DNA of 64,000 bases from positions 3,224,001-3,288,000 of the forward strand of contig NZ_OY776147.1 in NCBI RefSeq assembly GCF_963675305.1. Direction: 5' to 3'. Origin of the DNA: an uncultured Hyphomonas sp. (GTDB taxonomy: Bacteria; Pseudomonadota; Alphaproteobacteria; Caulobacterales; Hyphomonadaceae). The position numbers were made by a program, and so were the translations under genes. Positions 1-7,121 of the stretch are shown one piece after another; positions within the stretch are counted from its first letter, which is position 1, and each line of letters starts with the position of its first letter. The notes beneath the pieces were generated by a model. That model had not been told where the DNA came from. It did no database searches and saw nothing but the letters and a program-made list of their open reading frames with translations.

Positions 1-423
1 GCCGCCGCCGCCTACAAGATGGCCGGCTTCACGGTGAACCGGTTCGGCATCGAATTCGCGGACATCGAGCGCTCGCGCACCTTCAACGACACGATTCCGG
101 TCGTCACCGTCTCCGGACGGGCGGTCAATGTGGCCCGCTCCACCGTGGACACGCCGCTGGTGAAGGTGGACCTGAAAGACGAGCGCGGCCGCACCGTCGC
201 CACCCGCTATGGCGCCATCCAGCCTGCCCAGCTGGCTGCAGGCAGCGATGGCAATTTCCAGGTCGTGCTGGAACAGGCGCCGATGGAAAGTTTCCAGGTC
301 GAGCTTTCCCTCGTCGACCGGGCCGATGCCCCGCCGGACGCGCTGGCGCCCCCCGCCCCGGCAGCTGACGCCGCCCTGCCTGAACCGGCAGATGAAACAC
401 CCGCCGGGGAAGACACCGAATGA
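1..423 (+). CDS. DUF3426-type protein, C-terminal part (gene runs in from the left edge)
   Basis: The frame is open from the first base, so only the C-terminal part is present and the ATG at 19 is probably internal. The visible part resembles the DUF3426 domain found at the C-terminus of MJ0042-type zinc-ribbon membrane proteins: a beta-rich domain with a 'vsGravN...tplvkvdL.DerGr.va' pattern, followed by a Pro/Ala/Glu-rich tail. Any zinc ribbon and membrane segment would lie upstream and cannot be seen. The stop overlaps the hpt start in an ATGA junction, so the two are translationally coupled. Function unknown; the family call is from pattern memory. Confidence 0.55.
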   Translation, partial: AAAAYKMAGFTVNRFGIEFADIERSRTFNDTIPVVTVSGRAVNVARSTVDTPLVKVDLKDERGRTVATRYGAIQPAQLAAGSDGNFQVVLEQAPMESFQVELSLVDRADAPPDALAPPAPAADAALPEPADETPAGEDTE

Positions 424-950
424 GCCAGGACCAGAAGATCGAAGTCATCGTTCCGGAAGACCAGCTGATGGCGCGGATCGATGAACTGGCCGACCGGCTG
501 GCGCCGCGCCTGACCGGCGACTGGACGGTTGTCTCCATCCTGATCGGCGCGACGCCCTTCACCTCGGACCTGATGAAGGCGCTCGCCCGGCGCGGCGTCC
601 ATCCGATGCTGGATGTGATCTGGCTGGAAAGCTACCGGGATGCCCGCGAAAGCTCTGGCCGTGTGGTCGTGCGCGCAGATCTGTCACGCCAGGTGAAAGA
701 TCGTGGCGTGCTGTTGCTCGACGATGTGTTCGATACTGGCCGGACACTGGACTTTGCCAAGCATCACCTGCTGGCCAAAGGGGCGAAGGAAGTCATCACC
801 TGCACACTAACGCAGAAGCCCTGGGCGCCGCGCGGCGAAAAAGGCGTCGATTTCTGCGCCTTCGATTCCCCGGGCCGCTACCTCGTCGGCTACGGCATGG
901 ACGACGCCGGCAAATACCGCGGCCTGCCCTATATCGGCGCGCTGGACTGA
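420..950 (+). CDS. hpt: Hypoxanthine/purine phosphoribosyltransferase
   Basis: A 176-residue type I phosphoribosyltransferase that would convert hypoxanthine or guanine plus PRPP to IMP or GMP in purine salvage, in the cytosol. The PRPP-binding loop is seen at residues 98-110 (LLLDDVFDTGRTL), preceded by the hydrophobic strand of the PRTase fold, and length fits the family. The ATG overlaps the stop of the upstream DUF3426-type gene by 4 bp. Substrate preference (hypoxanthine, guanine or xanthine) cannot be fixed from the motif. Confidence 0.9.
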   Translation: MSQDQKIEVIVPEDQLMARIDELADRLAPRLTGDWTVVSILIGATPFTSDLMKALARRGVHPMLDVIWLESYRDARESSGRVVVRADLSRQVKDRGVLLLDDVFDTGRTLDFAKHHLLAKGAKEVITCTLTQKPWAPRGEKGVDFCAFDSPGRYLVGYGMDDAGKYRGLPYIGALD

Positions 951-968
951 CAAGGTATCGGCAGCGCG

Positions 969-1490
969 ATGACGGAACCACACGCGCTGCGAGACCAGCT
1001 TGCCGCTTTTGACCGGAAGTCTCCTTCCGTCCTCACTGAGGCGGCGGCAATATATGGTTCCGACAAGACCTATTTCGATAGGCTGGCAGATCTGTCTGCG
1101 GATGAAGACGATGCGGTTTCGTCCGGCGCGACCTGGCTGATCAAGCATCACGCCGAAAACGGTGAGGCGCTTGCCCCGGAACAGTGCGTGACGCTGGCAG
1201 ACCACCTCGACCTGATCACGGCCTGGGATGCGCAACTGCACATCTGCCAGAGCGCCCGTCTCCTGCCCTATCCGGACAAAGCGGCAGGGCGGCTCCTCGC
1301 CTTTACCCGGCCATTGCTGGCGCATGAGCGGCCTTTCCTGCGAGCCTGGTCACTGGACCTTCTCTGCCATCTTGCCGAACGCGATCACGGCATTGGCAGC
1401 GAAGCAGAAACCGCTCTTGCACATGCGGAAAAGGATCCTGCCGCCTCCGTCCGCGCCCGTGCCCGGCATCTCGGAAAAGCAGCGCGCTGA
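969..1490 (+). CDS. Hypothetical all-helical protein (HEAT-repeat-like)
   Basis: A 173-residue soluble protein starting 18 bp after hpt, so probably in the same transcript. I do not recognise a named family. It is rich in Leu, Ala, Glu and Arg and reads as successive amphipathic helices. The last third ('ERPFLRAWSLDLLCHLAERD', then 'DPAASVRARARHLGK') looks like HEAT-type repeats, in which each repeat ends in an x-VRxxA helix. No signal peptide or membrane segment is visible. A scaffold role is possible but is only a guess. Confidence 0.65.
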   Translation: MTEPHALRDQLAAFDRKSPSVLTEAAAIYGSDKTYFDRLADLSADEDDAVSSGATWLIKHHAENGEALAPEQCVTLADHLDLITAWDAQLHICQSARLLPYPDKAAGRLLAFTRPLLAHERPFLRAWSLDLLCHLAERDHGIGSEAETALAHAEKDPAASVRARARHLGKAAR

Positions 1491-1502
1491 CAGACGCCAG
1501 CG

Positions 1503-2489
1503 CTACAGAATTGCAGGGATCACGCGGTCTGGCGGACGGTGGCCGTCGGCGAAGGTCTTGATGTTGATGATGACCTTCTCGCCCATCTCGGTGCGGCCCT
1601 CGATCGTGGCCGAGCCCATGTGCGGCAGCAGCAGCACGTTCGGCAGGCCGATCAGCTCTTCATTCACGGCCGGTTCGCGTTCGAACACGTCGAGCCCTGC
1701 CCCGGCGAGCTTGCCGGCCTTGATGGCGCGGGCGAGCGCGGCTTCGTCGATCACTTCGCCGCGGGCCGTGTTCACGATGAAGGCTTCCGGTTTCATCAGC
1801 TCGATCCGGCGGGCATTCATCAGGTGGAACGTGGCCGGCGTGTGCGGGCAGTTGATGGAGACGATGTCCATCCGGGCCAGCATCTGGTCGAGGCTGTCCC
1901 AATAGGTCGCCTCCAGCTGTTCCTCGATCCGCGCGCCGACCGGCTTGCGGTTGTGATAGTGGATCTGCAGACCGAAGGAACGCGCGCGGCGGGCCACGGC
2001 CTGGCCGATGCGGCCCATGCCGATGATGCCGAGGCGCTTGCCAGCCAGACGGCGGCCGAGCATCCAGGTCGGCGTCCAGCCATCGAAACCGCCGCCATCC
2101 ATGATCTGCGCGCCCTCATGCAGGCGGCGCGGCACGGCCAGGATCAGCGACATGGCCACGTCTGCGGTGTCATCCGTCAACACGCCCGGCGTGTTTGTCA
2201 CGGTGATGCCGCGCTGGATGGCGCTTTGCACGTCGATATTGTCGACCCCGGCCCCGAACTGGGCGATCAGGCGCAGCTGGTCACCGGCGCGGGCCAGCAG
2301 GCGGCCGTCGATATGGTCGGTCACGGTGGGCACCAGCACGTCGGCGGTCTGCATCGCCTCGGCCAGTTCTTCCTGCGTGAAGGGGTGATCGTCCTCATTG
2401 AGGCGGGCGTCGAACAACTCCTTCATCCGCAACTCTACCGCAGCCGGCAGTTTGCGGGTGACGACGATCTTCAGCTTCCTGGTCGGCAT
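1503..2489 (-). CDS. D-isomer-specific 2-hydroxyacid dehydrogenase
   Basis: A 328-residue NAD(P)-dependent dehydrogenase reducing 2-oxoacids to D-2-hydroxyacids or the reverse (glyoxylate/hydroxypyruvate reductase-like). The Rossmann motif GMGRIG lies at 157-162, and the catalytic set Arg243 (in TARGEVIDE), Glu272 (FEREP) and His290 (LLPHMGSAT) is complete. I chose ATG at 2489 over GTG at 2495 because AAGGG sits about 6 bases before the ATG. The gene is convergent with the hpt cluster and divergent from the SH3 protein. The substrate is not settled by sequence; glyoxylate is the most likely. Confidence 0.85.
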   Translation of the reverse strand: MPTRKLKIVVTRKLPAAVELRMKELFDARLNEDDHPFTQEELAEAMQTADVLVPTVTDHIDGRLLARAGDQLRLIAQFGAGVDNIDVQSAIQRGITVTNTPGVLTDDTADVAMSLILAVPRRLHEGAQIMDGGGFDGWTPTWMLGRRLAGKRLGIIGMGRIGQAVARRARSFGLQIHYHNRKPVGARIEEQLEATYWDSLDQMLARMDIVSINCPHTPATFHLMNARRIELMKPEAFIVNTARGEVIDEAALARAIKAGKLAGAGLDVFEREPAVNEELIGLPNVLLLPHMGSATIEGRTEMGEKVIINIKTFADGHRPPDRVIPAIL

Positions 2490-2507
2490 GAGCACCCTTT
2501 GTATCTT

Positions 2508-2537
2508 TTATAATCGACTCTGCGGAGGCCTTAGCAA
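2508..2537 (-). promoter_or_regulatory. Putative sigma-70-type promoter for the 2-hydroxyacid dehydrogenase
   Basis: On the minus strand a -35-like TTGCTA (2532-2537) is separated by 18 bases from a -10-like TTATAA (2508-2513). Transcription would begin near 2501, only about a dozen bases before the ATG at 2489, leaving a very short leader that starts at the Shine-Dalgarno. Found by eye. Confidence 0.3.
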
Positions 2538-2629
2538 AGCCCTGCCGGAACGCCAATGGCGAAGATTTTACGGCTAATTCACCAGAGCGTGGAATCTTGT
2601 CGCAGATTTCGTATTGGAAACCGTTGCAC

Positions 2630-3133
2630 ATGAAGTGGGCACCCATCCTGATCTCGGCCGTCTTGCTGATTGGCGGCACCGCCATGGCGCAGGCACCGGA
2701 ACTGGTACGCGTGTCGCGATTCTCCGGCAAGCCGGTGCCCCGTTTCGAAACGCTGAAATTCGCCATGGTCAACGGCCGGGCCGGGCCATCCAAGGATCAT
2801 CCGGTCCTGTGGGAATACCAGCGCAAGGGCCTGCCCCTGCTGGTGATCAAGGAAAGCCAGAACTGGCGCCGCGTGCGTGACCCGTCCGGCACCGAAGTCT
2901 GGGTCCATGCCCGCATGCTGGAAGACGGCCACAAGGCCTATGTGCAAACCCCCACCGTGCTGCGCCAGGACCCGATGGAAGGCGCTGAGCCCGTGGCCGA
3001 CCTTGGCCGCGGCGTGCTGGTCGATCTGGGCGCCTGTTCGCGCGGCTGGTGCCGGGTCCAGGCGAAGGATTACCGGGGTTATGCGCCCCAACCTTCCCTG
3101 TGGGGCGCAGACACGGGCGAAGCTGGTCTCTGA
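2630..3133 (+). CDS. Secreted SH3-like domain protein
   Basis: A 167-residue exported protein. The N-terminus 'MKWAPILISAVLLIGGTAMA-QA' is a clear Sec signal peptide, and this fixes the start at ATG 2630 rather than a TTG at 2597. The mature part matches the bacterial SH3-like family (DUF1058/SH3_4): 'NGRAGPSKDHPVLWEYQRKG', 'WRRVRDPSGTEVWVHARML' and a second SH3-like half with 'CSRGWCRVQAKDYRGYAP'. Two Cys in 'CSRGWC' could form a disulphide. Periplasmic, probably binding peptidoglycan or protein peptides; no catalytic residues are expected. Confidence 0.75.
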   Translation: MKWAPILISAVLLIGGTAMAQAPELVRVSRFSGKPVPRFETLKFAMVNGRAGPSKDHPVLWEYQRKGLPLLVIKESQNWRRVRDPSGTEVWVHARMLEDGHKAYVQTPTVLRQDPMEGAEPVADLGRGVLVDLGACSRGWCRVQAKDYRGYAPQPSLWGADTGEAGL

Positions 3134-3215
3134 CCCAAAACAGCGCCTCATGAGTTGACAATTCCGGCGGTCCGGTGCCTTCAGGACCGGTTACTGACGC
3201 TAAGGAAAACTACGC

Positions 3216-3752
3216 ATGTCCGGACCGCACGACTATCACACGCCCCAATCCTCCTACTCCAAGGAAGACCTGCTCGAATCTGGCAAGGGCGGCTATTTCG
3301 GGCCCGGCAACGCTCAGCTTCCGGCCCCGCCGATGCTGATGATGGACCGGATCACCGAGATCACGATGGATGGCGGCCAGTTCGGCAAGGGCCATGTCGT
3401 CGCCGAGCTCGATATCACACCGGACCTCTGGTTCTTCGAATGCCACTTCCCGGGCGACCCCGTCATGCCGGGCTGCCTCGGCCTCGACGCGATGTGGCAG
3501 ATCGTCGGCTACTGGCTCGGCTGGTCGGGCAGCCCGGGCAAGGGCCGCGCCCTCGGCGTGGGCGATGTGCGCTTCACCGGCGAGATCACGCCGGACAAGA
3601 AACTGGTGCGCTACGAGATCGACATGAAGCGCGTGCGCCGCGGCAAGCTGGTGCTCGGCATCGCCGACGGCCGTGTCTATGTCGACGGTGAACACGTCTA
3701 CACAGCCACCGACATGCGCGTCGGCCTGAAGAATATGGACCAGCCGGCCTGA
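3216..3752 (+). CDS. fabA: 3-hydroxydecanoyl-[ACP] dehydratase/isomerase
   Basis: A 178-residue FabA. It dehydrates 3-hydroxyacyl-ACP and isomerises trans-2- to cis-3-decenoyl-ACP, the entry point of anaerobic unsaturated fatty acid synthesis. The active site is visible: His77 in 'FECHFPGDPVMPG' and Asp91 in 'LGLDAMWQ', the same 14-residue spacing as E. coli His70/Asp84. Start ATG 3216 has a purine-rich TAAGGAA ahead of it. A TTGACA hexamer at 3155-3160 could be a -35 box, but I see no good -10. fabI follows after 73 bp. The usual partner fabB, which elongates the cis-3 product, is not between them. Confidence 0.93.
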   Translation: MSGPHDYHTPQSSYSKEDLLESGKGGYFGPGNAQLPAPPMLMMDRITEITMDGGQFGKGHVVAELDITPDLWFFECHFPGDPVMPGCLGLDAMWQIVGYWLGWSGSPGKGRALGVGDVRFTGEITPDKKLVRYEIDMKRVRRGKLVLGIADGRVYVDGEHVYTATDMRVGLKNMDQPA

Positions 3753-3825
3753 TCCGGCGCGCTTGACGGGGGCCAGCCGCCCCCCTAGCCGTTTTCTTCA
3801 AGAACAAGCAGGAAGGATTCGCGCC

Positions 3826-4644
3826 ATGGCTGATGACTGGACCCCGCCCGAAGGTACCCTGATGAAGGGCAAGCGCGGCATCGTGATGGGTGTTGCCAAC
3901 CAGAACTCCATCGCCTGGGGCATCGCCCAGCAGCTGGCCGCCCAGGGCGCCGAGATCGCCTTCACCTATCAGGGCGAAAATCTTGAGCGCCGCGTGCGCC
4001 CGCTGGTCGAATCCATCGGCATGGATTTCATGATCCCGGCCGACGTGACCGACGATGCCTCGATGGACGCCGCCTTCGCCTCCGTGAAGGAGAAATGGGG
4101 CAAGATCGATTTCCTCGTCCACTCCATCGCCTTTGCCGGCAAGGACGAACTGGTCGGCTCCATGGTCGAGAACACCACCCGCGAAGGCTTCCGCCGCGCG
4201 ATGGACATCTCGGTCTATTCCTTCATCGACAGCGCCCGCCGCGCGGCTGAAATCATGCCCGATGGCGGCGCGATGATCTGCATGACCTATCTGGGCGCCG
4301 AGCGGACCGTGCCGTCCTACAACGTGATGGGCGTTGCCAAGGCCGCGCTGGAGGCCTCGACCCGCTACGCCGCGCGCGACCTCGGCACGCAGGGCATCCG
4401 CGTCAACGCGATCAGCGCTGGCGCGATGCGCACGCTCTCCCTCGCAGGCATCCGCGGCGGCAAGAGCCTGATGGGCACCGGCCGCGACTGGTCCCTCCTC
4501 AAGGAAGACACCCGCATGTCCGGCGTCGCCGGCTGCGCGCTTTACCTCCTGTCGGAGCTCGGCCACTCCATCGCCGGCGAAGTGATCCATGTCGACGCCG
4601 GCTTCCACGCCGTCGGCGTGCCGGAGCTTCCGGAAGAAGAATAG
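3826..4644 (+). CDS. fabI: Enoyl-[ACP] reductase (NADH), FabI
   Basis: A 272-residue SDR-fold enoyl-ACP reductase, the last reductive step of each fatty acid elongation cycle and the target of triclosan-type inhibitors. Family hallmarks are present: 'GVANQNSIAWGIA' at the nucleotide site and the FabI-type Tyr-x6-Lys pair, Tyr165 and Lys172, in 'AERTVPSYNVMGVAKAALE'. The start is ATG 3826, with AGGAAGGA 8 bases upstream; an in-frame TTG at 3763 is rejected. Probably co-transcribed with fabA. Confidence 0.93.
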   Translation: MADDWTPPEGTLMKGKRGIVMGVANQNSIAWGIAQQLAAQGAEIAFTYQGENLERRVRPLVESIGMDFMIPADVTDDASMDAAFASVKEKWGKIDFLVHSIAFAGKDELVGSMVENTTREGFRRAMDISVYSFIDSARRAAEIMPDGGAMICMTYLGAERTVPSYNVMGVAKAALEASTRYAARDLGTQGIRVNAISAGAMRTLSLAGIRGGKSLMGTGRDWSLLKEDTRMSGVAGCALYLLSELGHSIAGEVIHVDAGFHAVGVPELPEEE

Positions 4645-4732
4645 CGAAGAGTCGTCCTGTCCATTTATGCGGGCACACTATTAAACTCTTGGGTTGTGTG
4701 GCATACTTCCTCAATCTATTGGGGAGGAAGAA

Positions 4733-5176
4733 ATGTCACGTGTCCTGATCACTTCAGTGTTCGCAGCATCTGCTCTCGCGGCTTGTACCGCAGCGGGTAG
4801 TCCTGAAATTGGATCACCCTCTGCATCTGAGGAAATTCTCACATGCCCGGCATACAATCCCCGGGATGGAATTGCACGGATCGACATGATGCCCGGTATC
4901 GTAGAGCCGCCGGTTCTGCATATCGAGTTCAAAGTGGACGCACCGAATACAGAAGACAAATACGAGCTTGTTTTTGAAAGTGTTCAGGAGTCAGCACCGC
5001 CGAGCTACGTTTTCACTCTGAAGCAAAACGAGTCAGACGTAGTTTCCACGAAACCGGGAGAGGTCACCGTAACCTACGATCAGTCCGCATTTCCTGAAAC
5101 GGAACTACGGTCAATTGTGATCACGTGTGAAGGTGCACGTTTCTACGGTATCGAGCCCGTGGAAACCGTTCACTAG
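4733..5176 (+). CDS. Predicted lipoprotein of unknown function, AT-rich gene
   Basis: A 147-residue protein with a signal peptide ending in the lipobox LAAC ('ASALAAC'), so it is probably a lipid-anchored envelope protein. ATG 4733 is preceded by an excellent GGGGAGGAAG. The mature domain is short and beta-rich with no motif I recognise; two further Cys ('LTCPAYNP' and 'ITCEGARF') could form a disulphide closing the domain. Base composition is clearly lower in GC than the neighbours (24 of 60 bases are G or C at 4921-4980), suggesting recent acquisition. It lies 88 bp after fabI and has no obvious functional partner. Confidence 0.6.
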   Translation: MSRVLITSVFAASALAACTAAGSPEIGSPSASEEILTCPAYNPRDGIARIDMMPGIVEPPVLHIEFKVDAPNTEDKYELVFESVQESAPPSYVFTLKQNESDVVSTKPGEVTVTYDQSAFPETELRSIVITCEGARFYGIEPVETVH

Positions 5177-5412
5177 AAACAGATACGTCAGCGGCACTTG
5201 ACCCATGTGAACCGCTCACCCAAATAAGCGGCACAACGGAGTGTTTATGTCCAATTTGTCCGAGTCCCGGTAAGGGGCCTGCCGTTTGAGGCGCTGAGGG
5301 TCAGCGTCAGGCAGGCCGGCGAGAACGATGCCGCTGGCACTTGATGCCAGTGAACGTTTTTGCGCGCCGTCACATCTTCGAAGTGCGGCGCTCGACTTCG
5401 GACCACCCACAC

Positions 5413-5670
5413 ATGGATATCTCCCGCGCAGAACAGCGCATCCTCCACCTGCTCGCACAGGGCGGGCATATCGAAATCATCCGCAACGAACACAACAAGC
5501 CCGAAGACCTGCTCTGCTTCACCCGCGATGGCTGGCGCTATCCGGGCCTCAGCATCCGCCTCTTCCGCAAGCTGAAGCGCAAACGCGCCATCGCCTCGCA
5601 GGGCGGCAAGCCTTACCGCATCACGCGGCGCGGGCTGGAACTCGTTCGCGCGGAGTTCGACAATCGCTAG
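5413..5670 (+). CDS. YjhX-family protein (UPF0386, putative toxin)
   Basis: An 85-residue protein matching the E. coli YjhX family along its whole length: 'MDISRAEQRILHLLAQGGHI' at the start, 'LFRKLKRKRAI' in the middle and '..GLELVRAEFDNR' at the end, the last four residues being the family's typical PDNR/FDNR. The start is ATG 5413, giving the family's exact length; an in-frame start at 5341 would add 24 unrelated residues. It reads as a winged-helix-like small basic protein. In E. coli YjhX is described as the toxin partner of YjhQ; no acetyltransferase-like partner is adjacent here, so a toxin role is doubtful. Confidence 0.75.
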   Translation: MDISRAEQRILHLLAQGGHIEIIRNEHNKPEDLLCFTRDGWRYPGLSIRLFRKLKRKRAIASQGGKPYRITRRGLELVRAEFDNR

Positions 5671-5741
5671 CGGGCCGGGCGCTGCCGGTTTGTCCTGCCA
5701 GGGACGATCCGGCGGCGCCTGGCCAATTCGCCCGAAAGCGC

Positions 5742-5770
5742 TTGCATTCGCGCCCATAATGAACAATAAA
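5742..5770 (+). promoter_or_regulatory. Putative promoter of the reductase operon
   Basis: A -35-like TTGCAT (5742-5747) and a -10-like AATAAA (5765-5770) are separated by 17 bases, about 30 bases before the ATG at 5802. The -10 element lies inside the inverted repeat at 5760-5781, the layout expected for a repressor-controlled promoter. Identified by eye only. Confidence 0.4.
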
Positions 5771-5781
5771 CGTTTTGTTCA
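5760..5781. promoter_or_regulatory. Inverted-repeat operator upstream of the flavodoxin-fold reductase
   Basis: TGAACAA (5760-5766) and TTGTTCA (5775-5781) form a perfect 7-bp inverted repeat around an 8-base AT-rich centre, overlapping the proposed -10 box. The size suits a dimeric HTH repressor such as HxlR, TetR or MarR. No regulator gene of that kind is adjacent. Confidence 0.5.
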
Positions 5782-5801
5782 ATTGTTTATCGGAGCCCTC
5801 C

Positions 5802-6401
5802 ATGCCTGCACGTATCTTCATCTGGGTCGGCCACCCGCGGGCCACCTCCCTCAGCCACGGCCTTGCGGATGCCTACCAGCGCGGCGCCGAGGCGAACCGT
5901 GCAGAGATCCGGCGCATGCACCTCTCCGACATGGATTTCGACCCGGACCTCACCGAAGGCTATCACGCCCGCAAAACGCTGGAGCCGTGCCTGGAGGAAT
6001 GGCGGGAGAACCTTTCCTGGGCGAACCATACCTGCTGGGCCTATCCGCAATGGTGGGGCGGCATGCCGGCCAAGATGAAGGGTGTGCTCGATCGCTGTTT
6101 CCTGCCCGGTTACGCGATGCAGTATCACGAGAAGGACCCGTTCTGGGACCGGCTGCTCGCCGGACGCAGCGCCGATGTGCTGATGACGTCAGACGCCCCG
6201 GTCTGGTTCGACCAGCTAACCTACAGCCGGGCGGCCAAGAAGCATGTGCAGAAGCCGGTCATGAACTTCGTCGGCATAAAGCCGATGCGCCTGCTGCAGG
6301 TCGGCCCGGTGAAGACGGCGAATGAGGCCACCATCGCCAAATGGCTGAAGAAGGCAGAGGCGCGCGGCGCGGCCGCCGCAAAACGCCTCGCGCGGGCGTG
6401 A
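5802..6401 (+). CDS. Flavodoxin-fold NAD(P)H oxidoreductase
   Basis: A 199-residue flavoprotein of the NQO/KefF-MdaB flavodoxin-like group, expected to transfer hydride from NAD(P)H via FMN or FAD to quinones or other acceptors. Seen: 'ARIFIWVGHPRATSLSHGLADAY', where the flavin phosphate loop follows the first strand, and 'WANHTCWAYPQWWGGMPAKMKGVLDRCFLPGYA', the typical family block with W-GGMPA-KG-xDR. Start ATG 5802 has GGAG seven bases upstream; the alternative TTG at 5775 would fall in the operator. It is followed 36 bp later by the deiodinase-like nitroreductase, so the two probably form one operon. Confidence 0.82.
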   Translation: MPARIFIWVGHPRATSLSHGLADAYQRGAEANRAEIRRMHLSDMDFDPDLTEGYHARKTLEPCLEEWRENLSWANHTCWAYPQWWGGMPAKMKGVLDRCFLPGYAMQYHEKDPFWDRLLAGRSADVLMTSDAPVWFDQLTYSRAAKKHVQKPVMNFVGIKPMRLLQVGPVKTANEATIAKWLKKAEARGAAAAKRLARA

Positions 6402-6437
6402 GTTGCCCGGCCGCAGGGCCGTGCTAACACGGGTCGC

Positions 6438-7118
6438 ATGAAGACTTCCGACGACACCCACGTCCTGCTGGACGGCTTTCCGCACTATCCGGAAGACCAG
6501 ATGCTGTCCCGCGCCCTCGCCTTCCATGACCGGATGGCAAGCCGCCGGTCTGTCCGTCAGTTCTCTGACAAGCCTGTCCCCCGCGAGATCATTGAGGCGT
6601 GCGTGCGCACGGCAGGCACTGCCCCCTCCGGCGCGAACCACCAGCCCTGGTACTTCGCCTGCGTCGGCAGCGCGGAGAAAAAGCGTGAGATCCGAGAGGC
6701 GGCGGAGGCGGAAGAACGCGAGTTCTATGCCGGCCGCGCGGGCGAAGAATGGCTCGACGCCCTCGCCCCGATCGGCACCGATGCCGACAAGCCCTACATG
6801 GAAATCGCCCCCTGGCTGATCTGTATCTTCGCCCAGCGCCGCGGCGGCGTGCGGGAAGGCGAGGCCCGCAAGAATTACTACATCCATGAAAGCGTCGGCA
6901 TTGCCACGGGTCTGCTGATCGCCGCCTGCCATGAGGCGGGCCTTGCCACGCTGGTGCACACGCCGAACCCGATGAAATTCCTGAACGGCATCTGCGGCCG
7001 TCCGGAGACGGAGAAGCCTTTCCTCATCCTCGTCGCAGGCCACCCAGCAGACGGCGCGATGGTGCCCAGACACGCCCTCATCAAGAAGCCGCTGGACGAA
7101 ATCGCCGGGTTTTTCTGA
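6438..7118 (+). CDS. Nitroreductase-family flavoenzyme, iodotyrosine-deiodinase-like
   Basis: A 226-residue FMN enzyme of the nitroreductase superfamily. It resembles iodotyrosine deiodinase (IYD) along its length: 'SRRSVRQFSDKPVPREIIE', 'TAGTAPSGANHQPW' for FMN binding, and a C-terminal 'GHPADGAMVPRHALIKKPLDEI'. The three residues that clamp halotyrosine in known IYDs appear here as Glu93, Tyr97 and Lys118, with the same spacing (4 and 21) as human Glu157/Tyr161/Lys182. This favours reductive dehalogenation of halotyrosines or halophenols over generic nitroreduction. It lies in an operon with a flavodoxin-fold reductase. Substrate is inferred, not shown. Confidence 0.82.
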   Translation: MKTSDDTHVLLDGFPHYPEDQMLSRALAFHDRMASRRSVRQFSDKPVPREIIEACVRTAGTAPSGANHQPWYFACVGSAEKKREIREAAEAEEREFYAGRAGEEWLDALAPIGTDADKPYMEIAPWLICIFAQRRGGVREGEARKNYYIHESVGIATGLLIAACHEAGLATLVHTPNPMKFLNGICGRPETEKPFLILVAGHPADGAMVPRHALIKKPLDEIAGFF

Positions 7119-7121
7119 GGC

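Noticed and set aside
3155..3160. TTGACA upstream of fabA as a strong promoter
   Set aside because: No acceptable -10 box at 16-18 bases; noted only as a possible -35.
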